Source: Fasciolopsis buskii
Lineage: Eukaryota; Platyhelminthes; Trematoda; Plagiorchiida; Fasciolidae
Assembly: GCA_008360955.1 (NCBI GenBank)
Contig: LUCM01004970.1
Span: 126,616 to 190,615 of the forward strand
Length of the DNA stretch: 64,000 nucleotides
Reading direction: 5' to 3'
The position numbers were made by a program, and so were the translations under genes. Positions 12,985-23,885 of the stretch are shown piece after piece. The notes under the pieces were generated by a model. The model did no database searches. It had not been told where the DNA came from and saw nothing but the letters and a program-made list of their open reading frames with translations. Every line of letters begins with the position of its first letter. Position 1 is the stretch's first letter.

Positions 12985-13140
12985 GTGGTGGCAGATTGGC
13001 AGCATTTACGCAGCCCAGTTCGAAAGCTTGGGTTCAAGCTCTGAGCTGAGCTGAGTATTTCTACCACTGATGAGATATAATAAGGCCGAAACTCGAGCCT
13101 GGTGTTTCCCGAGTGTAAGGTCATCCGGATGATCTGAAGT
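12985..13140 (+). mobile_element. tRNA-derived SINE carrying a hammerhead-ribozyme core (SMalpha-like)
   Basis: The 5' part has a pol III type II promoter: an A-box-like TGGCAGATTGG at 12989-12999 and a B-box-like GGTTCAAGCTC at 13031-13041, 42 bases apart as in tRNA genes. Immediately downstream is a type I hammerhead core (separate entry). A tRNA-like promoter followed by a hammerhead is the known layout of the schistosome SMalpha retroposons; assigning this copy to such a family is inference. The 3' limit is not visible, and no target duplication or tail was found. The left edge is placed a few bases before the A box. Confidence 0.6.
13062..13104 (+). ncRNA. Degenerate type I hammerhead ribozyme
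   Basis: Conserved core CTGATGA lies at 13067-13073 and GAAA at 13088-13091, 14 bases apart, the same stem-II interval as the schistosome SMalpha hammerhead as I recall it. Stem I forms from 13062-13066 with 13100-13104 (four Watson-Crick pairs and one G-U). The short stem III is 13091-13098 (A CTC GAG C), again the size seen in retroposon hammerheads. Two defects are visible. The base expected to be U16.1 is C (13098), giving GCC instead of a cleavable NUH triplet. Stem II (13074-13087) keeps the closing G-C pair but little else. It is probably catalytically dead now. Confidence 0.55.
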
Positions 13141-14006
13141 TTGTATTTGAAAGATGGACTACGAGAAGCAGTCAGCCAAGCATAGAAAACAACAATCCTA
13201 CACTCTGCTCACAAGTAATTACATGCACTGTATTTCAAAGCAACAGTTCTTTCCATAGATTGGTATATTATCCAGACTTAGTGACTGTTGGTGCCGAACG
13301 ACGCGCCTGCTAGGTTTTACCTCATGGTGACTTTTCAGCTCGGTCGGGGAAAACTTTAAATTATTACTGTCCCAATGTATACTGCATTTTGTAGATCATA
13401 ACGATTGAATATAAATAGTTAAAATGAAAATTGCGTTTAGTGCTTTTGGCAGTTCCATATTGGCTTACCCAAGCTTTACGTCCGTGGGGCTTTCGCCGCC
13501 TGGTATTTGACATACGAGCTTCACAACCGTAAAACTCAAAAATTCCGATTGAATTCGTTTAGTGTTCTTTCTGAATCACTCACAAAACCTATATGTCCAC
13601 TTGAACTAAGCTCAACTTTAACCGTTCAGTGGGTCAAAACAGAAAAGTAGCTGAAAAGCACTGATGTGACGTAAACGTTATACAGAATTTATGCCAATCA
13701 AAATAGGACAAGGTAGTCGAAACAAGCCCGTTGAATCGTAGTGCATGGATTTCTTCGCACATTGAATCTAATCCACGGGATAACAAAATGTCGGTACCAG
13801 TAGGGTTTAGGCAGTTTATATATTCGGTTCAGGAGCGATTTACAAAAAACCGTGGGCCTTTCACGGAGTTAAATCACATGGATTTGAGGGTCATAAATAA
13901 CAAAGGATTGCCCATGCGTCAATTAAAAAATGTTTCAGCTATATTAACGACACCCGGGTAGTTGATATACACCGCGCTGTAACTGAGATATGGACTATCG
14001 TGAGTA

Positions 14007-14018
14007 AAAAATACAGCC
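14007..14018. repeat. Target-site duplication, left copy (RTE insertion)
   Basis: AAAAATACAGCC, identical to 17865-17876 on the other side of the RTE element. The left copy is preceded by one extra A. Confidence 0.85.
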
Positions 14019-14072
14019 GTCACAACGAGACTACCCGTCACAACGAGATGACCATCACAACGAGACTACACC
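14019..14072 (+). repeat. Three 18-bp tandem units at the RTE 5' terminus
   Basis: Units at 14019-14036 (GTCACAACGAGACTACCC), 14037-14054 and 14055-14072 share the core TCACAACGAGA. They sit directly against the target duplication, so they are the first bases of the element. Tandem 5' monomers act as promoter modules in some LINEs; that role here is inference. Confidence 0.85.
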
Positions 14073-14409
14073 TTGACGTGGTGTGACGGCTTGCGTGCCT
14101 CCATGATCCAACGAGCTATACACGATGGCTTATCTCAAGACGAAGATCCAATCATGCCTGGAACGTCAATGGGTAGAGGCCTGACGAAGTAGTCTCCTGG
14201 TCCTCCAAGTTGGGGGTTGATCTGAGTTAGCAGCTCAGTCATAAAAACGAGTGGAACAATAATTGATCCAAGTAGATGGGCGCCCACTCAGCTGTACCCC
14301 GCTGCCTTGCGGTGAGGTTCTTGTCAGAACCAAAGGCTTTGGTTGAGAACCCTACTCGCTCTTCTGCTTAGCGGCTGGACTCCCTAGCAGTACCCGTCCA
14401 TTATTCCCC

Positions 14410-14799
14410 ATGAGTTACACGCCTACAAATAATTCCATACTGCATCGGTCGTCGTGCAGGCTAATCAGGACCGCGCTGCCCATTGCATCGAGCTCAGGTA
14501 GGGTGGGTAGTGATAAGTATGCTACTGCTCAGAGTTCCCTCTCTTTTATTCAACCTATCTGCTCTGTCTCCAACCCAATCTGTTTGCCCCTTCTGCCTAC
14601 CCATAGTATCTCCATTGATAACACGCCCGATACTAACAACGGTTCGTTGTCAAGTAGTGTAGGTGGTTTTCAGTCTGTTAGCTCACATTTTCTCAAGCCT
14701 GGGTTCCTTCAATGTGCGCACTTTGATGCAGGCTGGCCAACAAGCGTGTTTGGCTCTGACAGTGAACTGACTCACTTTCGATTGATGTCTGCTGTGTGA
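14410..14799 (+). other. RTE 5' open frame, Ser-rich, role uncertain
   Basis: A 129-codon frame rich in Ser, Ile and Pro with no known domain, ending at TGA 14797-14799. It overlaps the start of the endonuclease: the conserved FNVRTLMQAG endonuclease start lies in another frame from about 14708. This may be the short ORF1 that some RTE elements have, or simply an open shadow of the 5' region. Confidence 0.35.
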
Positions 14800-15541
14800 G
14801 TGAAACACGAATTCAGGATTCGAGTAGAGTAATTCAACTAACTGGGCCAAAATTCTCGTTAAGATGTTTTCTTCGCACTTCAGAAGACGAAGCAGCTCAA
14901 GCTGTGGGTCAACGTGGTGTAGGAATAGTCTTGAGTGAAAAGGCTGAAGCAGCCCTTTTAAACTGGATCCCAGCCAACAGTCGCTTGTGTGCTATGAGAC
15001 TGCAGGGCTCAGTTGGCGTCCGGAAAGATAGTAATGTTAAGCGTAGTTTATTTGTTTTCTGAGCATACGCTCCAACATACTGCAGCACTGACGAATTTTA
15101 CGATAACCTCGTCACTCTTGTTCGGAAGAGCAAACGCTCTGACATTGTAGTGGTAGCAGGTGACTTTAATGCACAAGTTGGAAAACTTAGTGCATCGGAC
15201 TCCTGTTTAGGTGGGCAGGGCGCCTTGCCTAAAGACTTCTCCAATTCTGTGCTGACGATAACTTACTCCTGTCTAGTGCGAATTTCCGACACGTTTCGCT
15301 TGGCACGGTGACAGGGTGCTCTAGCTCGACAGGTACTTTGAGTCAGATTGACCATATCACAATTAGCTACCGTTGGCGCGTTTCTCTTCACAACTGTAGA
15401 TCATACTGGACCGCGTACATCGAATCGGATCATGCGTTGGTTTTAATGCGATTTTTGCTGCAGCTGAATGGCCATCGACATAGGCCACAGACCCGATTGG
15501 CTGTCGAACGGTTGTCTGATTCGGCTATTCGCAACAGCTAA
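14702..15541 (+). pseudogene. RTE endonuclease domain (frameshifted)
   Basis: An APE-type endonuclease spread over three frames. FNVRTLMQAG from about 14708 is the Asn-bearing first motif. After a frameshift near 14770 follow VSETRIQDSS (14796 on) with the catalytic Glu, and VVAGDFNAQVG near 15150-15180. After another shift near 15262 come SQIDHITISYRWR and ESDHALV with the SDH motif. All key residues are still readable, so the domain was lost by frame breaks rather than by active-site mutation. A TGA interrupts at 15060-15062 and a TAA ends the last part at 15539-15541. Confidence 0.85.
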
Positions 15542-15947
15542 GAACAGAAGCTGTCCGAGGAACTAAGAACTGCCACCAATAGCAATGTAGACGAGCACTG
15601 GAATCAAATTAAGCAGGCGATGCATTTGGCAGCAAATTTATCCTGCGGTCCTAGATCTAGCGTTCATCAAAAACTGGATCTGGCAAGCGTCGCTAAGTCT
15701 AATGCGGCAAGAACGCCAGCTGCCAACTGCAAGGAAGTGAATAAGATGCGTCGACAGTTGCAACATCAGTTGACGATAAGTCTTAAGAATGACTGTAAAA
15801 CTGGTGGGTTAAGGTAGCCTAAGAGATAGAAGTAGCGGCGGCTTTAGTTAATAGTCATAGACTGTTTAAGCTTATACGCGACAGCGGTGGGCGGCGAACT
15901 TTGGTTGGTGAAGTCGTGTGCGATAGAAATGGAGAGCCATCCATGGT
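15542..15947 (+). pseudogene. RTE linker between endonuclease and RT (decayed)
   Basis: The frame of the last endonuclease segment continues after the TAA to a TAG at 15815-15817. A second frame then carries the typical RTE linker (KLIRDSGGR and VCDRNGEPS near 15865-15945). At least two frameshifts and one further stop lie here. Confidence 0.7.
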
Positions 15948-17483
15948 ATGCAACAAAGACTGGACCGTTGGGCTGAGCACTTCAAGGATCAGTTTAACTG
16001 GTCATACGCTATCGTATCTAGTCCGACGTCTGGAGCTGTGAATCCTTGGGAGGTGTCACTTGATCCCCCATTGGAAGTGGAAGTGGAGTCGAATATTCGA
16101 CTTCTGAAGGGGGGAAGAGCAGCCGGTCCCGACGACCTTCCCCCAGTTCTTTTCAAATTGGGTGGAGAAGCTCTAGTGAAATCACTTACCTACTTGCTTC
16201 ATGACATTTGGAACGAAGAGTGTATTCGGTTATCGTGGGGTGAGTCACTGATTGTGCCCATCCTCAAGAAGGGTACACGGAGTGACTGCGGTAATCATCG
16301 TGGGATTAGTTAAATTCCGATATTTATTAAGGTGCTAGCTTCGATAATGCTGCGCCGTTTGACACCGATTCGCGAGAGTAATATCCGCAAACAACAGGCC
16401 GGATTTCGCCCAGGTCGAGGTTGCATTGACCAGATATTCACTCTTCGACAGATACTCAAAACGCGCCACACGCACCGCCGCCCTACGATCGTAGTCTTTC
16501 TGGACTTGAAAGACGCGTTCGACTCCGTGGATCGACCGGCACTATTCAGTGCTCTCCACCGGAATGGTATGCCAACGAAGTTCGTGAACCTGTTGCGAGC
16601 ATTGTACTCGCATACCTATGGTCGCGGGAGGGTATACGGTGAACTGTCACGTTCATTCGAAACGACTAGTGGCGTTCGACAACGGTGTCCCGTCTCTCCA
16701 TTCTTGTTCAACTTCATCATGGACGAGGTGATGGAAGATGCTTTAGAAGATCTCCAGAATTTGGGAGTCGAACTAAGAAACGGAGGGAAGCTGTATGATC
16801 TACATTACGCGGATGACGTTGTGTGCCTGTTCGAGTCTGTGGACCATGCACAATGGGCACTAGATAGACTCTCGAGGTTTGCAGCTCGCTTTGGCATGTG
16901 CTTTGCACCTTCAAAGTGCAAAGTGCTGTTACAGGACTGGACGACAGCAGTGCCGAACTTGATACTGGATGGAGAGGAAATTACAATGGTGGGCCGTTTC
17001 ACTTACCTTGGTAGCTGCGTGTCCAACGATGGTAGCTCGGGATTGGAGGTAAGTATGCGCATATCCAAGGCTCGTGCAGCTTACGCTGGATTGAAGCACT
17101 TGTGGCGTCGGCCTTATATTTCACTGAAGTTGAAAGGTCGTGTGTACTGTGCTGCAGTGCGTTCAGTTCTGTTGTACGGTTGCGAGACGTGGAGTATGCG
17201 TGTGGGAGATGTTCGTCAGTTGGAGGTTTTCGACAACCGATGTTTGCGTAGTATGGCTAGGATTGGATGGTCTGACCGGGTGAGTAATACAGAGGTTATG
17301 GATCTGGTATTGGGTGCCACTTCTGAGAATAGCTTGTTTCATCGTATGAAACTTAGTAGACTACGCTGTTTGGGGTTGGGTCACGTGTTGCGTATGACGA
17401 ACACTCGTCTACCATACCGTGCCCTATTTTGTGTTCCTCCTAAGGAATGGAAGAAGCCATGTGGAGGCCAACAGATGACGTGA
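15948..17483 (+). pseudogene. RTE reverse transcriptase and carboxy-terminal region
   Basis: One frame from 15948 to 17483 apart from a TAA at 16311-16313, where the family has a sense codon after NHRGIS. RT motifs in order: RAAGPDDLPPVLFKLGG, LIVPILKKGTRSDC, AGFRPGRGCIDQIFTLR, motif A FLDLKDAFDSVD, motif B SGVRQRCPVSPFLFNF, motif C YADD at 16806-16817, SKCKVLLQDW, and FTYLGSCVS of the thumb. Motif B has Arg where the family usually has Gly (RQG), a likely damaging change. The carboxy region (YGCETWSMRVGDVRQL, LGHVLRM) is typical of RTE. TGA at 17481 replaces the Trp of the usual MTWQRG motif. Confidence 0.93.
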
Positions 17484-17646
17484 CAACGTGGGATGAGAAA
17501 ATGTATAGCGAAGTTAGGTCTCACGCCTTCGTGGTTGGGGTCCGAAAGACTCATCATCTTGCTGGCTGGAGACACTGAAGGATATGTCAGTGAACCGTGA
17601 ACAGTGGCGATCGTGCTGTCATTTTCTATCGAATCAGAATGATTGA
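17484..17646 (+). pseudogene. RTE carboxy-terminal tail after premature stop
   Basis: After the TGA at 17481 the same frame continues with QRGMRKCIAKLGL. A frameshift near 17520-17560 then moves to the frame that reads LETLKDMSVNREQWRSCCHF and ends at TGA 17644-17646, the normal RTE carboxy terminus. Confidence 0.8.
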
Positions 17647-17833
17647 AAACACGTGCGTTTGTACAGTTAGATTGTGTTCCGTGTGTTGGCTGCAGCAGTA
17701 TCGTATCTTATCTTTTCCCGCCTGTGTAGGTCCATTCCCTGTTCCCGTTGGATATTCTTTCTTGTTTTATAAACGTGTAACTCTGGGGAACGGCAGCGGT
17801 CAGTGAGGCTTGCCTTGCTGTTTAACGCTGAAC

Positions 17834-17864
<31 letters not shown>
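17834..17864 (+). repeat. (GAT)10 tail of the RTE element
   Basis: Ten perfect GAT units plus a G, directly followed by the right target duplication. It is therefore the element's 3' tail and not an independent microsatellite. Confidence 0.9.
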
Positions 17865-17866
<2 letters not shown>

Positions 17867-17876
17867 AAATACAGCC
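17865..17876. repeat. Target-site duplication, right copy (RTE insertion)
   Basis: AAAAATACAGCC, identical to 14007-14018. Confidence 0.85.
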
Positions 17877-19690
17877 ACTACGCCACATCACGTGTTGAAT
17901 TTCAGTGAGCCCTCAAGGGTCTACCCTGGGTGTGCAATGACGAGGACATTCGTCTCACATTTCCTTGTTTAAAGTTCTCTTCTCAGTGCAAACGCAAAGG
18001 AATGTACTGTTAAATATCCCTAATAAGAATTATTGACAACACATGAGCGATATCTTCCTGTAACATTTATTCCTCGGCCAATAACATCGACGCTGTTAAC
18101 TAGTAAACAGCGAGATTTTGGACATTGGAGTGAACAAAAAAATATGCATGAGAGAATTTGGGAGATTGGATTTCAAACTCACAGTCACCGTTACTGTAAA
18201 AACGATGAATATGCTCGTGATAGAGGAGCTCACAATATAAACTCCAATATTCATATGCAATCATATGCTGGGATTACTTGCATCTCAGAACGTGTTCCAT
18301 TTGCTTTTCGGCTGCCATTAATGCGTAGGAAGTCAAGTCATCTTTCAAGTTTTCTTCAATGAATTGAGCCTTTTCGAGTTGGACTACGTTTTTGGTGTTA
18401 TCTTTTCAGATCATGAAATTCAGTATGAAAGCTATGATTCTGCCTTTCAAACAGCTATTGGAAAGAAATCTAGCGTTAAGTAGATTCCAGAATTACGGCC
18501 AGAAATCGAATAACGCAGGATAAAATATCACTCAGTGAGAAAAAGTTATCTGCCTCGGAACCCTTCAACAAGCAGACAACTACCTGTCTGATGCGGCAAT
18601 ACCAATTTTGCATTCTGTTACGAGGTGCACTGATTTTAGAAAATGGCTCTATGTGAAGGGTCATTCGTCCACAGACTCAATTCACTAGGGTCAAGGCTCA
18701 GCGGCCTATTTGAACCACGCAGGCTTGTGACCTAAAAGATTTAGCATATAAAACTTGAACTTGATGAAAACCTACCTTGTGGAATGAACACGTGCATGCA
18801 GAAATATATAACTTATGTATAATGATTAAAAATTAGAAAATAGAATGCAGCCCTGCCTCCCAAGAGCACATATTCTAAATGGACTGGAGCAATAACTTGA
18901 ACGCCTCGCTCGACGAGGTCTCTCTTATGACGAGAAATCAAGTGACGCTGAACTGAGTTAAAATATCCGTGAGAATAGTGACTGGACAACCGCGAAATCC
19001 ATGAGGAAGGTAGGACCCGATATTGTTGTCATGTGCATTTTGGGCTTCAGGAGGTGGGAGTGATTTTCTTAAATGTCCTATTGAAAAGCGGCATATATAC
19101 TTGAGCCAGGTGAATCTAATGTTCGGTTGTGCTTGGAGCCATCTGATTGCATGGTTGACTGACAGTGGAACCCATAAGTTAAGGAAAATGGAATGCTTCG
19201 TAATACGATTCAGCTAACGTTACCCTTCCCTTGAGAAGATCGGCGTTCATTTTGCTTGCAAGAACTTAATCCAGAATGCCATTAGCTGACATTCGGTGCA
19301 GCAAAAAGGAACGAGCAAAATCTGTGGTGAAATTTATGTGAACTAATGTGCTTGGGGTCTTACTTAGATGACCTATAAACTAGTAGTGGTGGCAGCAGTG
19401 CGTCGGAAAATACCAGCTTCGGGATCAATAAGCAAATATATATTATAATGCAGCGGGCAAGTCGCTGGAAGCGGAAGCAATAATCAGTTAAAGAATAGGA
19501 AAAAGGATGTGCGAACTAGTTGTGTCGATACTGCCGGGCGGCGCGCCTCAAATCGGAAAGCACTATTTTGCTAACAAAACTGTGCTAAGGTTACCAGCAT
19601 GGAAGTGTTAATGGAAAGGTTTTTGCAAAATAACTGTCGTAAAAGTCTTGTACGTTTGCTTTTTCGACCTCCTGACACATTGTCCAATAG
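17877..19690. other. No supported gene
   Basis: AT-rich sequence. The 109-codon plus-strand frame at 18033-18362 has no recognisable domain and no good splice sites. Confidence 0.45.
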
Positions 19691-19922
19691 ATAATTGTCA
19701 CAAAATGATGATCAATCAGAAAAAACCATACATTCAATCAGATGCCTTTTTGAGCCTTGCCTTTTATGTTATTTTGGTTCCAATAGTCTGTTTTTTCTTT
19801 GCTATAATTGCCCCAAGTGTTGTACTTCTCTTCAGACTGATGCACGAAATCGCATCTAAATCATTTACGAAAAAAAGAGGAGAAACGAATTTGATTTCAG
19901 GCCGAACTCGTAAATTTAGTTG
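19691..19922 (+). CDS. Candidate internal exon encoding a membrane segment
   Basis: A pyrimidine-rich acceptor ending in caatag precedes 19691, and a TTG then GTGAGA donor follows 19922. The only frame open across the whole interval gives about 77 residues with one long hydrophobic stretch (LSLAFYVILVPIVCFFFAII, continuing APSVVLLF) followed by a basic tail (SFTKKRGETN and RTRKFS), as in a membrane protein with a cytoplasmic tail. The frame opens at phase 1 and closes at phase 2. No family recognised. A chance T-rich frame cannot be excluded. Confidence 0.38.
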
Positions 19923-22279
19923 GTGAGAGAAGTTTAACTACCGAAATGTAAACGGTAAATTGTTAAAGAGGCTGCTGTGCTCACCAGATAACACGGAAGC
20001 TTCACTCTGCACTTGTTTATTCCATATTAGCCATCATAAAGGTGCATATCCTTTGAGGCCAAGTTGAATGGTAATCCAACTAACAATTGTAACTGCAGCA
20101 TAATAGGCGCCTGTCCATGTGAGTTGATATGCCCTGTCGATTAGTACCAAATGCTCTACTTCTCACGGTGCTATCGACGTTACATTCAGGACTTCTTTTT
20201 CCGGGTTGATCACCAGTTTCGGACAGCACTGCTGATGATTCTCAGCAGAAGTGAAACAAATGCGTAACGCTCCCATGATGTGGTAATGTCAAACCTAATG
20301 ATGGCACATTATGGTAAATAAAATTGGCGTAGTTTCTATTCTTCTACTAATCACTATGAGCAAAAATTAACCTCCCTGATGCTCTCTGGATTGAAAAGCT
20401 TAGAGTAGTAAAATAAACCCAACACCCTTGCTTTCATTCTTTCATATGTCTTCGGGAACATCAATTACACAATATGGCTGGCCATCAGAATCCCAAAGGA
20501 TACCACAGACTAATTCGTAGTAGTCAAAACAATGTAAATTGATTACACAATGAAGGTATACAAGTTAATTCGTTTGCGATATTGTTATGGGAAATGTGGA
20601 ATCTCACAAATATCTTGCTGTCGCAAATTCGGCCGATTGGTAATCACATGGATAAACTGTGGCTCAATGTTGACTAACACCACAAAAGGGCCTCCGTTTT
20701 TTAATCTTATAAACGGGAATCATGGTAACTTCAGGTGACAAACGTGAGACTTTAATGCAACACAATTACGCACACTCTTGCGGCCATCAAATATCTGGGG
20801 ATTGAAAGCCTATATTACGGCTCGAATGCATGACACGTTTCGGATGTATTAAGTGAAATTAGCCGGGTTTTAAGATTACCTTTCCTCTAGGTAAAGCCGA
20901 ATGACAAAATGTGTTTTGTTGTCATCTAATCACGATGGCTTTTGTGCCAGGATTTTCCTGATGCGTTTCACAAAATGTTGAAAATACGCGGATCCGATGA
21001 ATAGTTCTTGAATAATACCAGCGTGTGATTCTTTCAATCCTTCCATGGAATGCTAACAAAACCGATATAAGAAAACGGCACAAAGTGATTTTAAAGTCTT
21101 ATATTGCGTAATTTGGAGGCATGAATCACTATTAAAGTTCAACAAACAATTGTATATTTGGATCGTCCTTAGCGTAAAAATCATTATCACTGTGCATCTG
21201 TCGTTCTCGCAATACAACCCTGAGATGAACGTTTGTCAGTCGAACATCAGGATCACTAAGGAACCCGAGCATGATAAAAAATGGTTAACGATAACTTAAC
21301 AATGAAAGACAAATCGCAAACTTTACACGATCATAGATCCATACAATCAGCGATAGTGACCCAGTTAGGACGAATTCACTGCAAGCATCTTTAACACAAC
21401 TCAAATCTTGCATATGACCTGCAAAATCGTGTTATTTGATTGACACGTCTGGTTCAAAAGTTCAATTGACCAACAAATGACTTCTTATCTAGTATGACAT
21501 GCAGATCACCAATAAAAGTGATTATAACGTCTACTTTGTTCGGAGTTATCAGTAGAGTGCATCACCTGTCGTAAGCTTGTGCTTTTTGGGAGTAATAATT
21601 ATAGTAACGAATTCTCCTATTTCTTGCTGATTTAACGACAGTTGTGCAACAGTGAATATGCTATGACGATTCTTCCTAACTGGAACAGGACAGCTGTACC
21701 ACGAAGCTTCTTTGTTTCCACATTGAGTTCAGTATTGACTGAGCCTCCAGTTACAAGCATGAAGTAAAACGCACATTTGAACGGATTAGTGCGCAGTACT
21801 CAGAATTTATAAGTTGGAGAGTCTAAGCGCAATAAAGTAGTCAAGGTTGTGAAAATAAGCAACCATTCTTATATCGCCTAAAAGGACCGGAGAAAAGTTA
21901 TCTTAGTGTGTAGCTCTTACTTACTAGCCGAGGATACTTAAAGGGGCATGCCAGTTAGAATAGGAGTGAATTTATATCTATAACCACCAGTTCGTCGGTA
22001 ATAAACATCCTCAATTCAATCACACCCTGTCGCGCTGTAATACACTGAATGGAGTTTTATTCGGTTGATATGAATTCTAGTGATCATACCTCTGGATTAC
22101 ACGAAGCTAAACTGTTCTATTAAGTGAGCGTACGATTTAACTTTGAACTAGTATTGCCATTGCAGACGTGCCGTTGCAGAAGTGTCGTTTGCTTTAAACT
22201 AAACTTACAACAAAGAAATAAATAAATTATTTTGCTTTTTGATGACCGATTAGATGCAAATCGAAATTCAACAACAATA
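19923..22279. other. No supported gene
   Basis: No frame here combines length with good splice sites; the 62-codon frame at 20550-20738 is unremarkable. I see no repeat homologous to the rest of the window. Confidence 0.45.
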
Positions 22280-22603
22280 CTACCTTCGGTGCAAATAGTA
22301 CAAAATTTTAGAGCTCTCAATAGTCAACAGAAATGCTTGAATTTCCTGAAAATTCCGTCTTAGTCCTCCATTGATAATACGACTCGACTGTATTTGAAAT
22401 TCCGTGCATGTGACTATCATATGTTTTAGTGCGAAAGCCATGGGATTCAAGCCTAATGTTCGGAAATATAACGACCCATTTTTGCTTGCTACGGAACCTT
22501 CGGCAGTATCATCGTCATCGCTGGAAACATCCATAGTGTTTGAACTTCTCGCGTTTGAAAATTCCTTTTGTCCAAGCCAAATAACCGTCTGTGTTTCAGC
22601 CAT
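22280..22603 (-). CDS. Candidate coding segment, possible first exon, unknown
   Basis: A minus-strand ATG at 22601-22603 in good context (acaATGGC) opens a frame of 107 codons. It starts MAETQTVIWLGQKEFSNARS and has an acidic cluster (SSDDDDTAEGS) near residues 28-38. The frame actually extends upstream of this ATG to 22654. The plus strand of the same interval is also open for 88 codons, so which strand codes, if either, is unclear. No domain recognised. Confidence 0.28.
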   Translation of the reverse strand: MAETQTVIWLGQKEFSNARSSNTMDVSSDDDDTAEGSVASKNGSLYFRTLGLNPMAFALKHMIVTCTEFQIQSSRIINGGLRRNFQEIQAFLLTIESSKILYYLHRR

Positions 22604-22839
22604 TGTGGATTCAAACCTACTTCCTAATGAAAACAGGTTTCGGACGTGGTCCAAACTTCCAGACTTATGAGCATGGAGAATTTGAATATTGTCACGAAAT
22701 GAATATACTTAGGCTTTTCTCGTGGTTGGAAATACAGGTCACTGGCAGCTATCCCGGACAGATATGCGTTGCTCGTTTCGCTCTTTATTTTGCTCTAGTT
22801 TGGTAACTCACTTTAGTACATTATATTTTCTTGGAATTA

Positions 22840-23367
22840 GAGCTTGGAACTAGACTTAGGGAGAATTGGAGGGGGCATATTTTGATTTTTAATGACACAA
22901 TACAAACTGCGTCACATTCAATCCTGTTTGGGCGAATAATACTGAAATCCTGCATTAAATCAACTGGCAGATTCAAGACCTATTTGGCACAGGATAGGAA
23001 ACGATTTATGAAACGAGGGATACTAGTTGACAGCCGACAAATCCATAGTGATCTGGGCTAAAAATGTACAGTTTGCGGAAATGGCCTGCCGACCACCGGA
23101 TACGACTTTCAGATGACTACCTGCCGACATCTAAATATAACAAATTTACGGATATATTGTCCGAGTCGCAAATCACTACAAAGAATTATCGCTTATCACC
23201 TTCCCCCAACATGCAAAATAAGCACTCCTATGTTTGCAAAATCAAAAGTCACAGCAATTTGTGTGCATGACCGTTTATCTGAGCAACTCAAACTATTGCT
23301 AACATTAAAAATGTTCACATTGCAGAACCGTGGTGCAACTGCAGATCAAGTGATACAGAATGAGTAA
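22840..23367 (+). CDS. Candidate coding region with a single in-frame stop, unknown
   Basis: A T-rich acceptor (tttcttggaattag) precedes 22840. The frame then runs about 175 codons to TAA 23365-23367 with only one stop, TAA at 23059-23061. The first half is basic (RENWRGHILIFNDT, YLAQDRKRFMKRG); the second contains several Cys and ends LQNRGATADQVIQNE. Either this is a decayed gene or the stop lies in an unrecognised intron. No family recognised. Confidence 0.3.
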
Positions 23368-23840
23368 AGACCCAAAAGAACTCATACAGACACCGCTCAG
23401 TGTTCAGACGTTGTGTACAATGTCCCATAAACAAAATAATTGTGTAGAATCTAATGAATGTAACGGAATATCATGAAATACGGAAAGCATCTGATTTGGC
23501 ACTATTTAATCGGATTGTTTTAGAGCTGGATACTCTCAAAGCTTTAGTAAATGCAAATTAAATAATGTAAGTTCTCGAACGGTCGATAAGGCGGACAATA
23601 ACTTCCGTTGAGCTTTCCAATGTGGAAAAGGAGATCGCATCTTTTGTCTGGCAAGTGCTTGCCGGAATAATGGCTTAAATTCACCTCACATAAAGTAAAA
23701 GAATATCATAAGATTAGAATTTAGAGCGAAATTTGTCGGTAGATCTTTCTTAAAAAAGAAGTCTTACATAAACATTCAAAGTTTATCATTTATGATAAAG
23801 AGGTTCCTTTGTCCAGTCCTTTATCGTCCCGTTCGTAAAC

Positions 23841-23880
23841 ATGTATATGCATATATATGCATATATCTATATATATGCAT
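23841..23880. repeat. AT-rich TATATGCA simple repeat
   Basis: Imperfect repeats of ATATATGC just upstream of the candidate acceptor at 23885. Confidence 0.8.
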
Positions 23881-23885
23881 TGCAG

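Larger units (their letters stand above)
14019..17864 (+). mobile_element. RTE-clade LINE, full length, inactivated
   Basis: A 3,846-bp insertion bounded by a perfect 12-bp target duplication, so both ends are certain. Order: three 18-bp tandem units, a 5' region of about 650 bp, an endonuclease, RT and RTE-type carboxy end, a short 3' UTR and a (GAT)n tail. RTE elements typically end in such a short microsatellite. The coding part has stops at 15060, 15539, 16311 and 17481, plus frameshifts near 14770, 15262, 15800, 15940 and 17520-17560. The copy is dead but young enough for its target duplication to be unmutated. The 3' half is much better preserved than the 5' half. Confidence 0.95.

Noticed and set aside
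16717..17002. Minus-strand open frames inside the RTE RT domain
   Set aside because: Shadows of the plus-strand reverse transcriptase, which carries the conserved mot 'YADD' block and flanking motifs.
17667..17891. Minus-strand frame with a run of ten His
   Set aside because: It is the reverse of the RTE (GAT)n tail, not a gene.
22604..22616. Minus-strand GGTTTGAATCC as a B box
   Set aside because: No acceptable A box upstream and no SINE tail downstream.
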